Shown in pieces: positions 17,295-26,557 of a stretch of DNA of 34,847 nt (position 1 is its first letter; every line of letters begins with the position of its first letter). The stretch covers positions 1 through 34,847 of the forward strand of contig JAUYJC010000361.1 in NCBI GenBank assembly GCA_030688735.1. Direction: 5' to 3'. The translations under genes and the position numbers were made by a program. The stretch comes from Deltaproteobacteria bacterium (GTDB lineage Bacteria; Desulfobacterota; Binatia; UBA9968). The notes under the pieces are model-generated. The model saw only the letters and a program-made list of their open reading frames with translations. It searched no databases and was not told where the DNA came from.

Positions 17295-20200
17295 TTAGGG
17301 AATCCTCGCAATGTAGTTTGGCGGCTGTGGGCCCCCGGAAACTGGAGCGGAGGGGGGAAGCACAGTTCCACTTCTCGCATCGCGGCGCAAACGCGAGTAG
17401 TAATTAATGAACTCATTCGTAAACGGCAGGCTCTGCTCGAGAATCCGCCGTGGCTCAGAAGCGCCGCCTTGCGTGGCAAGAAACACGACCGCGGAGCCAT
17501 TGACGAACGCGATGATCTTTCCGCCTTTCGATCCTGAATCCAAGTCTTTCACCTCCAGCAAAAGCCCTTCCCATTGTTGTTGGAGATGCTTGCCTGACTC
17601 CTCGAGCATGGCTTTCCAACTGAGGGCCACGGGCCGCGCAAGCAAGAGCCAAAGCAGCCGGTCCTCCCCCTGGGGCGAACCCATCGAATCTCTCAACATG
17701 GTCAGCGCCCAAGAAGCTTTAAGGACGGGCTGCGTCGCATTGGCGCTGGCTTCGCCCTCTTCAAAGGCTTTCTTGGCGGACACGAAACTTTTTTCCGGGG
17801 TGCTAAGCTCCGGCCGAATCTGGTCAAGAGCACTCAGATAGATCGACATATATTTGGCCGCGTCAGCCTCTTTGCCTGGGTCGCTTTCCTTAGCTGGTTG
17901 TTTGCCGGCTTTTTGCACTTTGGCCTTTAGCGCCACATACTTCTTCAATGTGACCAACCAAGGCGGAAGCTCGCCGCCCTCCCAGGCGTCGCCGAGGACC
18001 GCGTTTAGATTTGCGTGCGCGCTGGCGACGACACGCTGGTAGGACGAATCGGCTCCCGCCGCGCTCACGGCCAATTCCTTGACGCCCCGCTGGCCCGGCA
18101 ATTTTTCAATCTGGGCAAATTCGCTCAAGAACTCGCTCCACTGTCGCAGCGCTTGGGCGCGAAAGTTGGCGGAGAACTGCTTCAGCGACTCGCTGACGTC
18201 GGCGTCTTTTGTTTCCGCGGCCATTTTTTGCAATCCCGATATGAGCGGCTGAATCCCTCCCTGCCACGCTTTGGCCGTGTATGCCGCCTCTACATGCGCC
18301 GGTGAGCGAACCGCCAAAAACTCAGAAATCTCAATGGCGGCGAACTGGTTCTTGGCGGACTCCACAATCGCTTCTTGCCGCAAACCGCCCGACGACAGCC
18401 AACGCCTGATTCGCTCTAGATCCTTGGCGCGCATTTCTTCCAGGGATTTCATTTCGGGCTGCCAGAGAATATAGGACTGGTGCGTTCTCTTTAATCGATT
18501 CGCCGCTACGTCCCCATCTTTTACCTCGGGACTTTCGGCGCTGAGCATGACTTTATAATTAGGCCCCTCCCATTTCTCCGGTTCGGGGCAACTGCCTTCT
18601 TCCAGACAACGGGTCAAAATTTGGATTCTCTGGAGAATCGCCCCGACCAATAGCGAGGCTTTCGATCCCCCTGACAAACTTTGATCGATGCGCGCATCGA
18701 GCGGTTTCAAGACGCCGGAGCCAAAGGCCGCCAGATAACGCTGCTGAAGTTCGTAACCGACTCGCCGCGACTGCCCGAGACCGAAATCGTAAGCAATTCT
18801 CTTCCACACCGAGCGCGGCAGGAGACCATCAATACTCTGCCGGCAGTCGTCCATGGGTCTTAATGCCTGGGGAATCGAGCTCGCGCTCGCCGAACTGTCT
18901 ACGCAGGACGCCAGATTCAGACGCTTCAGAGCCAGCCAGTTATTGGTAAACGAGAGCGTCAACAGGCCGCATACCAGCAATGAAGCGGCAACCGTAACGA
19001 TCAGCCCCGCGGCTCGCTTGAGCTGGTATCGTTCGCGCCCAAGTGAGGTGCTGCCGGCCAGAGCGCGATCGCCGGGAAGGATTACGGAGAAGAGATCCCG
19101 CATGAACAAGTCCCGGCTCGCACTCTTCGGGGTCGCGTGCGTATAATTCAACGCCAACAAACGCGCCAGACGCGACAATGGGGACCCCGCTTGTCGGGCG
19201 CTGGTAAAAAATAATCCGCGAAAGAAGGGCATGTCGCGATACGGACTCGGGCGGAAAAGCACATCCACGAATGCCTTTAGCGGCGAGTGCAAGCTTTTCA
19301 GCTCGGCGGGAAACAAAAACATAGCCCGCGCCGCGTCGGCTCGTTCCTGGTCGTACACGAGCCCGAGTCGCAGCCGCTCGGCTCTTTCACAGATGGTGCG
19401 AAACGCCCGATCGAAAAAACGCCCTGCATCGGCATTGGCAACCGCATCCGAATTGACATGGCCAAGCGCCTGGCCCTTCTCCTGGTCCGGCAGGGCGGTC
19501 CAAAATTCATTGAAACCGGCGATGAGGTCGCATTTGCCCACAGCCAAGTACACCGGGAATCTGACGCCCAGCCGATGAACCATTTCATCCAGCCGCTCTC
19601 GGAGTTGCGCGGCTTGTTCCTTGAGTTTATCCACCGGCCTTGAGACGAGCGAGTCGGCTGCCACGGTAATGATGACGCCGTTGATCGGTTCGCGCCGCCG
19701 GTTGCTTCTCAATAGATTCAACAATTCTTGCCATTCACCCGCGCTTTGACTTTCGTTGGCCTGCAAAACATAACGTCCGGACATGTCAAGGACCAACAGC
19801 TTATCGAAAAACCACCAGTCGCAATTCTGAGTCGGCCCGTCCTGGCCTTTAGTAACCACCGACGATTGCGGTCCGCCGGCCCTGACCAATGCAGACTTTC
19901 CACAACCCGGCTCGCCGAGCAGCATGAACCACGGGAAAGCGTATAGCGCGTCGTCTCCTTGCCGCTGCAGATTCGATCCTCTCAGGGTACGCACCACGTT
20001 CGCCCACTTTTGCCTCAAGTCTTGGAGGTTGTCCTTATCGCCCCGTCCTAAACTTATTTCTCTTTCCTGGTGCGAGACCTGCTGCTGTTCCCGCAACGCT
20101 CTGCGCCGTTTCCAGAAGCGCCATCCGAGGTAGCCCCCGCCAGCCACGAGCAGGACCACAGCCGCATCGATGAGTAAAAACCACCAGGAATACCCAAAGT

Positions 20201-20684
20201 AGTAGCCAACACCCAGCAGCCCAAACAGTCCGGCAACCCCATAGGTAGTGGGCAGAGCATAGCGCACTCTCTCCCAAATCCCTGCTTTTATGTCCGGCCT
20301 TTCCTGGACAGGCGACACCTGCGTTGGCTGGCCTACTTGCGCGTCCAGAACCGCCGTACCGCTCTCCTGGGCCGGAGACGAAGCGGAAAAGACCAGCTTG
20401 GGTCCCCTGGAGGTAAATTGCACGATATCCCCTTCCTTGAGGGGCGTGGGCTCGGTGATCTTGCGGGAGTTTACAAAGGTGCCGTTTCTACTCTGGAGGT
20501 CTTTTATAATGAAGAGTTGGCCGTCACGATAAATTTCGGCATGGTGACCCGAAACCGCAAGATTTTTCTGCTGATCAAACTTGAGATCGTTGTCCGCGTG
20601 CCTGCCGATGCGGACCTCGTCTTGATCGAAAGTCTCAAGCTGGCCGGGATTGCCGCCTTCAAGATATTTTAAAATAATCGGCAT
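17295..20684 (-). CDS. tssM: T6SS membrane-complex protein TssM with N-terminal FHA domain (IcmF fusion)
   Basis: Inner-membrane scaffold of the secretion channel. Residues 1-105 form a forkhead-associated domain with the phosphothreonine-binding set G27-R28, S45-x-x-H48 and N67-G68. Two membrane spans (about 146-164 and 168-187) follow. The cytoplasmic NTPase-like domain has Walker A GEPGCGKS at 257-264 and the WWFFDKLLVLDMSGRYVL segment. A third span (VTVAASLLVCGLL, about residues 556-568) leads to the long periplasmic domain. At 1129 residues it matches TssM length plus an FHA domain; usually Fha is a separate protein. It is the first gene of the leftward operon, behind a near-consensus promoter. 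The fusion would bring phosphothreonine recognition directly to the channel. The ATG lacks a strong ribosome site. Confidence 0.95.
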   Translation of the reverse strand: MPIILKYLEGGNPGQLETFDQDEVRIGRHADNDLKFDQQKNLAVSGHHAEIYRDGQLFIIKDLQSRNGTFVNSRKITEPTPLKEGDIVQFTSRGPKLVFSASSPAQESGTAVLDAQVGQPTQVSPVQERPDIKAGIWERVRYALPTTYGVAGLFGLLGVGYYFGYSWWFLLIDAAVVLLVAGGGYLGWRFWKRRRALREQQQVSHQEREISLGRGDKDNLQDLRQKWANVVRTLRGSNLQRQGDDALYAFPWFMLLGEPGCGKSALVRAGGPQSSVVTKGQDGPTQNCDWWFFDKLLVLDMSGRYVLQANESQSAGEWQELLNLLRSNRRREPINGVIITVAADSLVSRPVDKLKEQAAQLRERLDEMVHRLGVRFPVYLAVGKCDLIAGFNEFWTALPDQEKGQALGHVNSDAVANADAGRFFDRAFRTICERAERLRLGLVYDQERADAARAMFLFPAELKSLHSPLKAFVDVLFRPSPYRDMPFFRGLFFTSARQAGSPLSRLARLLALNYTHATPKSASRDLFMRDLFSVILPGDRALAGSTSLGRERYQLKRAAGLIVTVAASLLVCGLLTLSFTNNWLALKRLNLASCVDSSASASSIPQALRPMDDCRQSIDGLLPRSVWKRIAYDFGLGQSRRVGYELQQRYLAAFGSGVLKPLDARIDQSLSGGSKASLLVGAILQRIQILTRCLEEGSCPEPEKWEGPNYKVMLSAESPEVKDGDVAANRLKRTHQSYILWQPEMKSLEEMRAKDLERIRRWLSSGGLRQEAIVESAKNQFAAIEISEFLAVRSPAHVEAAYTAKAWQGGIQPLISGLQKMAAETKDADVSESLKQFSANFRAQALRQWSEFLSEFAQIEKLPGQRGVKELAVSAAGADSSYQRVVASAHANLNAVLGDAWEGGELPPWLVTLKKYVALKAKVQKAGKQPAKESDPGKEADAAKYMSIYLSALDQIRPELSTPEKSFVSAKKAFEEGEASANATQPVLKASWALTMLRDSMGSPQGEDRLLWLLLARPVALSWKAMLEESGKHLQQQWEGLLLEVKDLDSGSKGGKIIAFVNGSAVVFLATQGGASEPRRILEQSLPFTNEFINYYSRLRRDARSGTVLPPSAPVSGGPQPPNYIARIP

Positions 20685-20741
20685 TCTGAGGGTTTTAACA
20701 AGCGGTCGAACAAATTGATGATTATCTCACTGACGCGCCAA

Positions 20742-20771
20742 ATTGTAATCGAAAGCGGAACATATAGTCAA
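20742..20771 (-). promoter_or_regulatory. Sigma70-type promoter for the tssM operon
   Basis: On the minus strand TTGACT (20771-20766) and TACAAT (20747-20742) are separated by 18 nt; each box differs from consensus at one position. The -10 box ends about 57 nt before the tssM ATG. The word AATTGTGCC directly abuts the -35 box upstream, and the same word occurs at the divergent promoter near 30.55 kb. This is the best promoter candidate for the T6SS structural operon. Confidence 0.6.
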
Positions 20772-20824
20772 GGCACAATTATTGAGTTATTGTAGCAAAG
20801 TGATTCTGTCAGCGCGGGGGAGAG

Positions 20825-20853
20825 TTGCCGAATCGAACCACTTCAAGTATACA
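20825..20853 (+). promoter_or_regulatory. Weak candidate promoter for tagJ-tssL-pppA
   Basis: TTGCCG and TATACA with a 17-nt spacer lie about 27 nt before the tagJ ATG. Each matches consensus at four of six positions. Transcription would start near 20860 and leave a leader of about 20 nt that contains the GAGGG ribosome site. It is offered only because the divergent arrangement requires a promoter in this interval. Confidence 0.3.
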
Positions 20854-20879
20854 GCTAAAAAACGCTGAGTGAGGGCAAT

Positions 20880-21683
20880 ATGGATGCAAAAGGGTTATTT
20901 GACGCGGGCAACCTTTCCGGCGCTATCGAGCAACTTACACAAGACGTAAAAGCCAATCCTCGCGACCTCAAAAGTCGAATGTTTCTGTTTGAGCTGCTGT
21001 GTTTCGCCGGCGATTTCCAACGGGCGGAGCGGCAACTGGACGCGGTTGCGCAGACCAGCGGTGATGTCAAAGTTGAAATGGGCGCCCATCTGTATCGCAG
21101 TGTGCTTCAGGGTGAGCTGGCACGGCTCGCGTTCTTCACTGGAGCAAATCGCCTACCCAGGTTTCTCTCTGAACCGCCGAGTTATGCGGCGTTTCACATT
21201 GAGGCCATTACCAAGCTCAGGGAAAACGAGTTCGAAGGGCTCGAAAAATTGCTCGATGAAAGCGCCAGCGCGCGTAAATCGTTAAAGGGTCATAACGACG
21301 GGAATCCCTTCGAGGATTTCAGAGATGGCGACGATCTTCTCGGCCCATTTCTTGAAGTCTTCTTTCAGTCCGACTATCTCTGGTTGCCTTTCGAACAAAT
21401 CAAGCGCGTGGAAATTCAGCCGCCACGCACACTAAGAGATCTACTTTGGATACCGGCGAGGGTCGAGCTCCACGATAAACCCCTGGGAGAGGTTTTCGTG
21501 CCGGTCCAGTATTACGGATCGAGCCAGCATCCTGATGATTTGGTTAAGCTCGGCAGAATGACCGATTGGAAAATAGTGGGAGAAGGGACCCTTTTGGGCG
21601 CTGGGCAACGTACGTTTATCGCGGATGAAACCGAATGCCCCCTTCTTGAGATCAGGAAAATCGACTTCGGGACTTCGTCTTGA
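20880..21683 (+). CDS. tagJ: T6SS accessory protein TagJ (ImpE/SciE family)
   Basis: ImpE/TagJ proteins are cytoplasmic accessory factors; in some systems they bind the sheath subunit TssB and assist ClpV recycling. The 267-residue product has a tetratricopeptide-like N-terminal region (GNLSGAIEQLTQDVKANPRD, LFELLCFAGDFQRAERQLD). The family-specific C-terminal half contains DGDDLLGPFLEVF, the WLPFEQIKRVEIQPPRTLRDLLW motif and VPVQYYGSS. Length and motifs agree with the family. GAGGG precedes the ATG. It is the first gene of the rightward operon, 85 bp before tssL. Confidence 0.93.
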   Translation: MDAKGLFDAGNLSGAIEQLTQDVKANPRDLKSRMFLFELLCFAGDFQRAERQLDAVAQTSGDVKVEMGAHLYRSVLQGELARLAFFTGANRLPRFLSEPPSYAAFHIEAITKLRENEFEGLEKLLDESASARKSLKGHNDGNPFEDFRDGDDLLGPFLEVFFQSDYLWLPFEQIKRVEIQPPRTLRDLLWIPARVELHDKPLGEVFVPVQYYGSSQHPDDLVKLGRMTDWKIVGEGTLLGAGQRTFIADETECPLLEIRKIDFGTSS

Positions 21684-21768
21684 CCTCCCTAGCCACGGAC
21701 GCCGGCTTTGCTAATACCGTTTGAATCGCGAATAGTGCCGAAGATGCACACCAATAAGGTTAACACCC

Positions 21769-22983
21769 GTGAGTAGCAAATCCGACGACGAAAGCTCGCT
21801 AAGATCCGCGTCCTGGATTCAAAAGGGCCTTAACACGATCGTGCGGATGAGACGTGAAAACGTGCCTCAGGTTTCGTCCAGGGTTACCAATCCATTACGA
21901 GACATTTTCACGGATCTGATGGCCTACGTGATTTTTTTCGAGTCGTCTTGCGGGCAACAGCCTCCGGCTCCAAGTGAGTTCCGCGAAAAAATCCTCGCCC
22001 TCGTTAACGCCCTAGAAGAGCGCGCGAAATCGAGCGGCGTTGCCATGGAAACTTTCCGCGAAGCACGCTTCGCCGTGTTAGCTTGGGTCGATGAGATAAT
22101 ACTGAATTCCAGTTGGCCGCACCGGGCCCAATGGCAGCATCTCATGCTGGCTTATCACGGCACTCTCAACGCCGGCGAGGACGTGTTTCGCCACTTGGAA
22201 ACTTTGCCTTCCCACGCCAACGACATTCGAGAAATCTACTATTTATGCCTGAGCCTCGGATTTGAAGGACGATATGCCTTTGGCGACGACCGGCATGAAC
22301 TGCGAGATCTCAAGCAAGGGCTTTACAAACAATTGTGTAGCGGCACTGGCGACATACGCCAAAACTATCCTCGACTTTTCCCCGAGGCCTACCAGAAAGC
22401 TGCCGTGGCGCCGCCGACCCCGCCGCGCGCAAAGCTACTATGGCATATTGTGGCTTTTTCCGTTCCGGTGGTATTTTTCCTATGCTATTTTTTCATTTTA
22501 TGGCTTGAAGCCAATCGTGTTATTGGCAGGATCAAAACTCCTCTTCCGCAGATTCCTGTGTCCCCATTGACTTGCTTGGAAGAGAGACTAAGACCGAAGG
22601 GAATCACGACCAAAGATACTTCGCGCGGCATGCTTATCACGCTTGAAGGCAATAACCTGGTTTTCAAACCTGGCAGCGTATCGTTGGACCCTGAGGCCCA
22701 GGCAAAGATCGATGACGTAGTCGATATCGTCAAACGCTGCGCCAAAGAAAGCATCATTGCGGTGGAAGGCCACGCGAGCAGGGAAAAAGGTGGCAATGAA
22801 GCCGTCAATCAGCAGTTGTCCGAGGGACGCGCCCACTCGGTCGCAAACGCCTTCAAGGCTTCAGGATTCAGCGATGATCGAATCACGGCGCGGGGCTTCG
22901 GCAGCAGAGTTGGCGTCGCTGACAACGAAACTGAAGAGGGTCGCGCCAAAAATCGCCGGGTTGAAATTTATCTACGACAATGA
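21769..22983 (+). CDS. tssL: T6SS membrane protein TssL with C-terminal OmpA-like peptidoglycan-binding domain
   Basis: Inner-membrane partner of TssM (DotU family). The cytoplasmic domain (residues about 35-210) shows NPLRDIFTDLMAYVIFFE, FREARFAVLAWVDEIIL, and the GFEGRYAFGDDRHELRDLKQGLY motif. A single membrane span at about 223-247 follows. The periplasmic OmpA-like domain (about 300-403) ends with RAHSVANAFKASGFSDDRITARGFG and NRRVEIYLRQ. This is the extended TssL that anchors the complex to the cell wall without a separate TagL. Translation begins at GTG 21769 with TAAGG 9 nt upstream. The stop overlaps the start of the next gene by 4 nt (ATGA). Confidence 0.95.
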   Translation: MSSKSDDESSLRSASWIQKGLNTIVRMRRENVPQVSSRVTNPLRDIFTDLMAYVIFFESSCGQQPPAPSEFREKILALVNALEERAKSSGVAMETFREARFAVLAWVDEIILNSSWPHRAQWQHLMLAYHGTLNAGEDVFRHLETLPSHANDIREIYYLCLSLGFEGRYAFGDDRHELRDLKQGLYKQLCSGTGDIRQNYPRLFPEAYQKAAVAPPTPPRAKLLWHIVAFSVPVVFFLCYFFILWLEANRVIGRIKTPLPQIPVSPLTCLEERLRPKGITTKDTSRGMLITLEGNNLVFKPGSVSLDPEAQAKIDDVVDIVKRCAKESIIAVEGHASREKGGNEAVNQQLSEGRAHSVANAFKASGFSDDRITARGFGSRVGVADNETEEGRAKNRRVEIYLRQ

Positions 22984-23894
22984 GCGATTCGATTACGCCA
23001 GTGTCGATCGATGCTTTCGGTCAAAGCGACGTTGGGCTCGTTAGAGGGAACAACGAAGACAGCTTTCTTATGGCGGATCTAACCACCGGGGCGACCGCAT
23101 CTGACGTTTTCGCTTTGAATCATACCATCGGCGATAAGGGAGGTCTTCTTCTGGTGGCCGACGGCATGGGCGGAGCCGAAGCTGGGGAGGTGGCAAGCCG
23201 TATGGCCGCCCATGAAGTGGCGCGCGCACTGATTGATCAGCTTTCAAACCAACGGTCTGTCGATCAACGACCTTTTGTCAAAGCCCTCAAGCATTCCGTG
23301 CAGGAAGCAAACCACATGGTCTTCGACGAAAGCCAACAGAATAGCCATCTCAAGGGGATGGGAACAACGCTTACCGCCGCCGCCGTCCATGGCAGATTCA
23401 TATTTTTTGCCCAGTTGGGCGACAGCCGCGCGTACCTCGCGCGAAATGGGTTCATCACCCAAATGACGCAGGATCAAAGTCTCGTTGCACAGTTGGTGGC
23501 CAGCGGCTCCCTTAGCCCCCAGGAGGCAAAAACGCATCCGCAACGAAACGTGATCCTGCAAGCGTTGGGAGTGCAACGACAAGTCGATGCCGTGGTCTCT
23601 TTTGCGGAATTGAAAAGCGGCGACCAGGTGGTGCTCTGCAGCGATGGACTTTCCGGTAAAGTGGATGAGGAAGAGATCAAGGAGTTTCTCGATAGAAGGC
23701 TCGAACCAAAGGCCATCTGTCAGCACCTCATAGACCTCGCGCGGGAAAGAGGCGGGGAGGATAACATTACCGTGATCGTGGCAGGTTTCGATGGTGAAGG
23801 GTTGTCTTGGCCCGACCCAGGAGAAGCGCCCGTCTACAACAGATTCAAAGAAGAACGCCGTCGTCGCTTTTGGCCGTGGGGGCGGCGACAATGA
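22980..23894 (+). CDS. pppA: PPM-family Ser/Thr phosphatase (PppA-like T6SS regulator)
   Basis: Metal-dependent protein phosphatase predicted to reverse Hanks-kinase phosphorylation. The 304-residue protein carries the PP2C motifs in order: VGLVRGNNEDSF (metal-binding Asp), LLLVADGMGGAEAGEVAS, MGTTLTAAAV, FFAQLGDSRAYL, VVLCSDGLSGKV and GGEDNITVIV. The tail is basic (EERRRRFWPWGRR) and has no membrane span, so it could associate with the membrane electrostatically. It is translationally coupled to tssL by an ATGA overlap. In P. aeruginosa H1-T6SS the phosphatase PppA opposes the kinase PpkA on Fha1; the kinases encoded just downstream and the FHA domain of TssM are the likely counterparts here. 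Confidence 0.93.
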   Translation: MSDSITPVSIDAFGQSDVGLVRGNNEDSFLMADLTTGATASDVFALNHTIGDKGGLLLVADGMGGAEAGEVASRMAAHEVARALIDQLSNQRSVDQRPFVKALKHSVQEANHMVFDESQQNSHLKGMGTTLTAAAVHGRFIFFAQLGDSRAYLARNGFITQMTQDQSLVAQLVASGSLSPQEAKTHPQRNVILQALGVQRQVDAVVSFAELKSGDQVVLCSDGLSGKVDEEEIKEFLDRRLEPKAICQHLIDLARERGGEDNITVIVAGFDGEGLSWPDPGEAPVYNRFKEERRRRFWPWGRRQ

Positions 23895-24226
23895 CCACGA
23901 CGCGAAGTTTTCAAAGAGATTTTTGAGCGAAGGTTAGGCGCGATACTTACCTTGGAAATGTTGAACAGAACGACTCCAGGAAAATTTATCCCGCCAAGCA
24001 TGTCCTGAGCTTCGCCGAAGGGGTGCCAAGGCGCAAAGTGACACTCGGTGTCATTTCGACCCCGTGGAGTAATGGGCCGCAACTCCACGGGGGAGAAATC
24101 TTTCTTAGATCCCTCGCATTTGCTCGGGATGACGGGCCGAGGGCACGTCATTTTGCGTCTTTGCGGGAGACATGGTTTTTCCGATCTCTTCTTCGTTTCC
24201 GAATTGCAAATACCTTTGGTTAGCCC
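23895..24226. repeat. Repeat-filled convergent gap with inverted repeats, likely bidirectional terminator
   Basis: No gene. The interval lies between convergent pppA and the kinase gene. It contains a TGTCCTGAGCTTCGCCGAAGGGG word (24001-24023) of the kind scattered through many bacterial genomes. A small palindrome TGACAC-TCG-GTGTCA lies at 24039-24053. A perfect 11-bp inverted repeat CCCCGTGGAGT/ACTCCACGGGG with an 11-nt loop lies at 24060-24092. A GATCCCTCGCATTTGCTCGG module, also of dispersed-repeat type, sits at about 24108-24127. The strong stem could stop transcription from either side, although no clear U-run follows. Confidence 0.6.
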
Positions 24227-26557
24227 TCAGCGTAACAATCTTCTTCTTTGGTCCTGTAGCGGGTCTGCGGCTTGATCCGGCTTTTCTTTTTCAGCGCCGC
24301 CTTTGACATAAAAAGTATAGACTCCGCTGACTACGCCCGCGTATCTCGCGGTGACTTCTGCCTTGCCTTCTTTTTTTCCTTCGACCTCACCCCTTGAATT
24401 CACCGCAGCCACGGTTGCATCGCTGCTTTCGAAGCGAACGCCGGCCGCAATTTCGTTCTCTTTACCGTTGGAGTATTTTCCTTTGACGGTGAGCAGGATT
24501 CGTTCCTTTACATTGATATCCCTCTTTGCTGAGATAATCGCTAGAGCTACAAGCCGGTTTTCCGGAGGCGGCGGAGGAGTCTCCGGCTGTTTTATCGCTG
24601 CTTTATCAATTGAGGCGACCTTAGTTTCGGGTTCCTTTTTGATAGTTTCAGGCTCGTTTTTTACCGGTTCGGGCTTTTTGTTTTTGTCAATGTCGGGTTC
24701 TTTCGGTTTTTCCGTTACCTTGACTGGCTCCTGAATTACTTTTTTGGCGGGTGGCGCTTCAGGAACGGGGGCGAGTCTTGCTACCTTTAACTGTTCCTTC
24801 ACCGGCGCGGGTTCCGGGATTTTTTTATTCGTATTCTTCACATCAGCGGCCGGCCGAGGACTAGGCGGCGCGGGGAGATTCACCGCTGGTTTCTTCTCAG
24901 GTTGCGGCGCTTGTGTATTCTTGCGCGTTTCTGGAAGTTCCGGCTCGATTGGCGGTTCCTTCCCACCTTGTGTTGGCGTGACGGGTTTGTTGGCAAGGAT
25001 TTCTTCGGTCGCCCCGATTGTTTCGGGCGATGAGGGTGACCCAGGCGTGCCCTGTGCCAAACGACGGGTCTCGGGCTCGTCGCTCTGTCGTTGGTACAGG
25101 AGAAAGCCCAGCGCAGTTAGTGACACCACCGCCGCGGCGCTTAATCCCGCGTACCACCTGCTTGCCGCTCTGCCCCGTCGACCGCGCGTCGTCGCTCTTG
25201 TCGCGATTGTTTCTGCCAGCGTTTCAGTGGAACGGGGTTCGATCACGGTGTCCGACGCGGCGACCGGGCTTGCGTCTGCATCCGCGTATCGAATTTGCTG
25301 TTGTCCCTCGGTTAATTCGATGCTTTCTGTCGCGGCGGAAGCGGCGATGGGCGCTGGCACGTCTTCGACCTCGACAATTGTGCTGCTCGGGGCGACAGCA
25401 ACAGGATGGCGCACGTCAAATCTATCAATCGCCGGCGAATCGGGTTCTGGCAGAACGCTCGGCTGTTGAGCCGATAAGTGCGTATCCTCGAATCCCGTCT
25501 CAAGGGGGCGTTCGAGTTCTTGCAGGGCAGTTTCCTCATGAGTCGGCCTTTTTACCTCAACCGGCCGAGTAAACGCCGACCTGAAAAAACCGCCCATTGT
25601 CGAAATTATGGACTTCTTGTCCGCTGCGGCAACGCGCTGCGTTTTTGCGAGCAGCTCAACGACTTCGTCCATGCTGCGCTGTCGCGAGCCGGGTTTTTTC
25701 TCAAGCGCCTGCTTTACAACCTTTTCGATCGAAGCGGGAATATCATTCCGTAGTTTTCTCAGAGCAGGAGCGGTCTCGGTGAGATGCTTGATGAGAACGG
25801 CGCCGGGAGTCGGAGCCGTAAAAGGCACCTGGCCGCTCAACATTTCATAGAGCAGAACTCCGAAGGCGTAAATGTCCGTGGCCACACCGACTTCGCCTCC
25901 CTCGATCTGCTCCGGAGCCATGTAGGTCGGAGTGCCCATGATCATTCCCGAGCGCGTTAACCGGGTTGCCCCTTCGACATTGCTCAAACGAGCAATCCCA
26001 AAGTCCATAAGTTTAATCTCATCCCCGGGTAGGACCATGATATTTTCGGGTTTAATGTCACGGTGTATAACGCCGGCCGCATGCGCCGCCCTCAACCCTT
26101 CGGCGATTTGGATGGCGAGCCGGACGGCCGTGCGGATATCGAGAAGCCCACTTTTGATTACCGTACTCAGACTATTGCCCGCGACGTACTCCATGACAAT
26201 GTAAAGGCTGCCATCGTCTGCCTGATCGAAGTCGAAAATAGTAACAATATTGTGATGGCTTAAGGAGGCGGCGAGTTTGGCTTCCTGGCGGAATCTTTTC
26301 ACGAACTCGGGATCGCGCGCGTAGTTGGGATGGAGAATCTTGAGAGCGACATTGCGATTGACTGCAATCTGCTCGGCAAGGTAGACGCTGCCCATTCCGC
26401 CTTCGCCGAGTTTCTTGAGCACCCGATACCGAGATCTGACAATTTTGCCGATCAGCGGGTCCTGTTTGCTTCCTGATTCTCTAAGAATAGACCCGTCAAT
26501 TTCGCAGACTTTGACGTCGTCGCCGTAGGTTCGCTCGCAGAGAGGACAATATCGCAT
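24227..26557 (-). CDS. Membrane Ser/Thr protein kinase with CxxC ribbon and extracytoplasmic Ig-like domain (PpkA/Pkn-like), paralogue 1
   Basis: A 776-residue Hanks-type kinase. A short ribbon at the N-terminus has C4, C7 and C18 (CPLCERTYGDD). The kinase domain (about residues 40-305) has the glycine loop GEGGMGSV at 51-58, catalytic K73, HRDIKPEN at 165-172, DFG at 185-187 and APE at 214-216, so it should be active. A Pro/Glu-rich linker leads to one membrane span (YAGLSAAAVVSLTALGFLLY). A second long Pro/Lys/Glu-rich stretch spans the periplasm. The C-terminal Big_2-like domain has RDINVKERILLTVKGKY, SDATVAAVNSRGEVEG and AEVTARYAGV. It probably acts with PppA and FHA-TssM; the Ig-like tail may sense the envelope. 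It is a close paralogue of the kinase at 27908-30112. Confidence 0.93.
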   Translation of the reverse strand: MRYCPLCERTYGDDVKVCEIDGSILRESGSKQDPLIGKIVRSRYRVLKKLGEGGMGSVYLAEQIAVNRNVALKILHPNYARDPEFVKRFRQEAKLAASLSHHNIVTIFDFDQADDGSLYIVMEYVAGNSLSTVIKSGLLDIRTAVRLAIQIAEGLRAAHAAGVIHRDIKPENIMVLPGDEIKLMDFGIARLSNVEGATRLTRSGMIMGTPTYMAPEQIEGGEVGVATDIYAFGVLLYEMLSGQVPFTAPTPGAVLIKHLTETAPALRKLRNDIPASIEKVVKQALEKKPGSRQRSMDEVVELLAKTQRVAAADKKSIISTMGGFFRSAFTRPVEVKRPTHEETALQELERPLETGFEDTHLSAQQPSVLPEPDSPAIDRFDVRHPVAVAPSSTIVEVEDVPAPIAASAATESIELTEGQQQIRYADADASPVAASDTVIEPRSTETLAETIATRATTRGRRGRAASRWYAGLSAAAVVSLTALGFLLYQRQSDEPETRRLAQGTPGSPSSPETIGATEEILANKPVTPTQGGKEPPIEPELPETRKNTQAPQPEKKPAVNLPAPPSPRPAADVKNTNKKIPEPAPVKEQLKVARLAPVPEAPPAKKVIQEPVKVTEKPKEPDIDKNKKPEPVKNEPETIKKEPETKVASIDKAAIKQPETPPPPPENRLVALAIISAKRDINVKERILLTVKGKYSNGKENEIAAGVRFESSDATVAAVNSRGEVEGKKEGKAEVTARYAGVVSGVYTFYVKGGAEKEKPDQAADPLQDQRRRLLR

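Noticed and set aside
20772-20787. Sigma54 promoter at GGCACAATTATTGAG in the divergent gap
   Set aside because: The GG...GC core spacing fails: the -12 GC is replaced by GA, and a good sigma70 promoter lies on the opposite strand at the same place.
24744-25469. Plus-strand frame of 241 codons, Gly/Ser/Ala-rich
   Set aside because: Antisense to the Pro/Lys/Glu-rich linker of kinase 1; its biased composition mirrors that linker.
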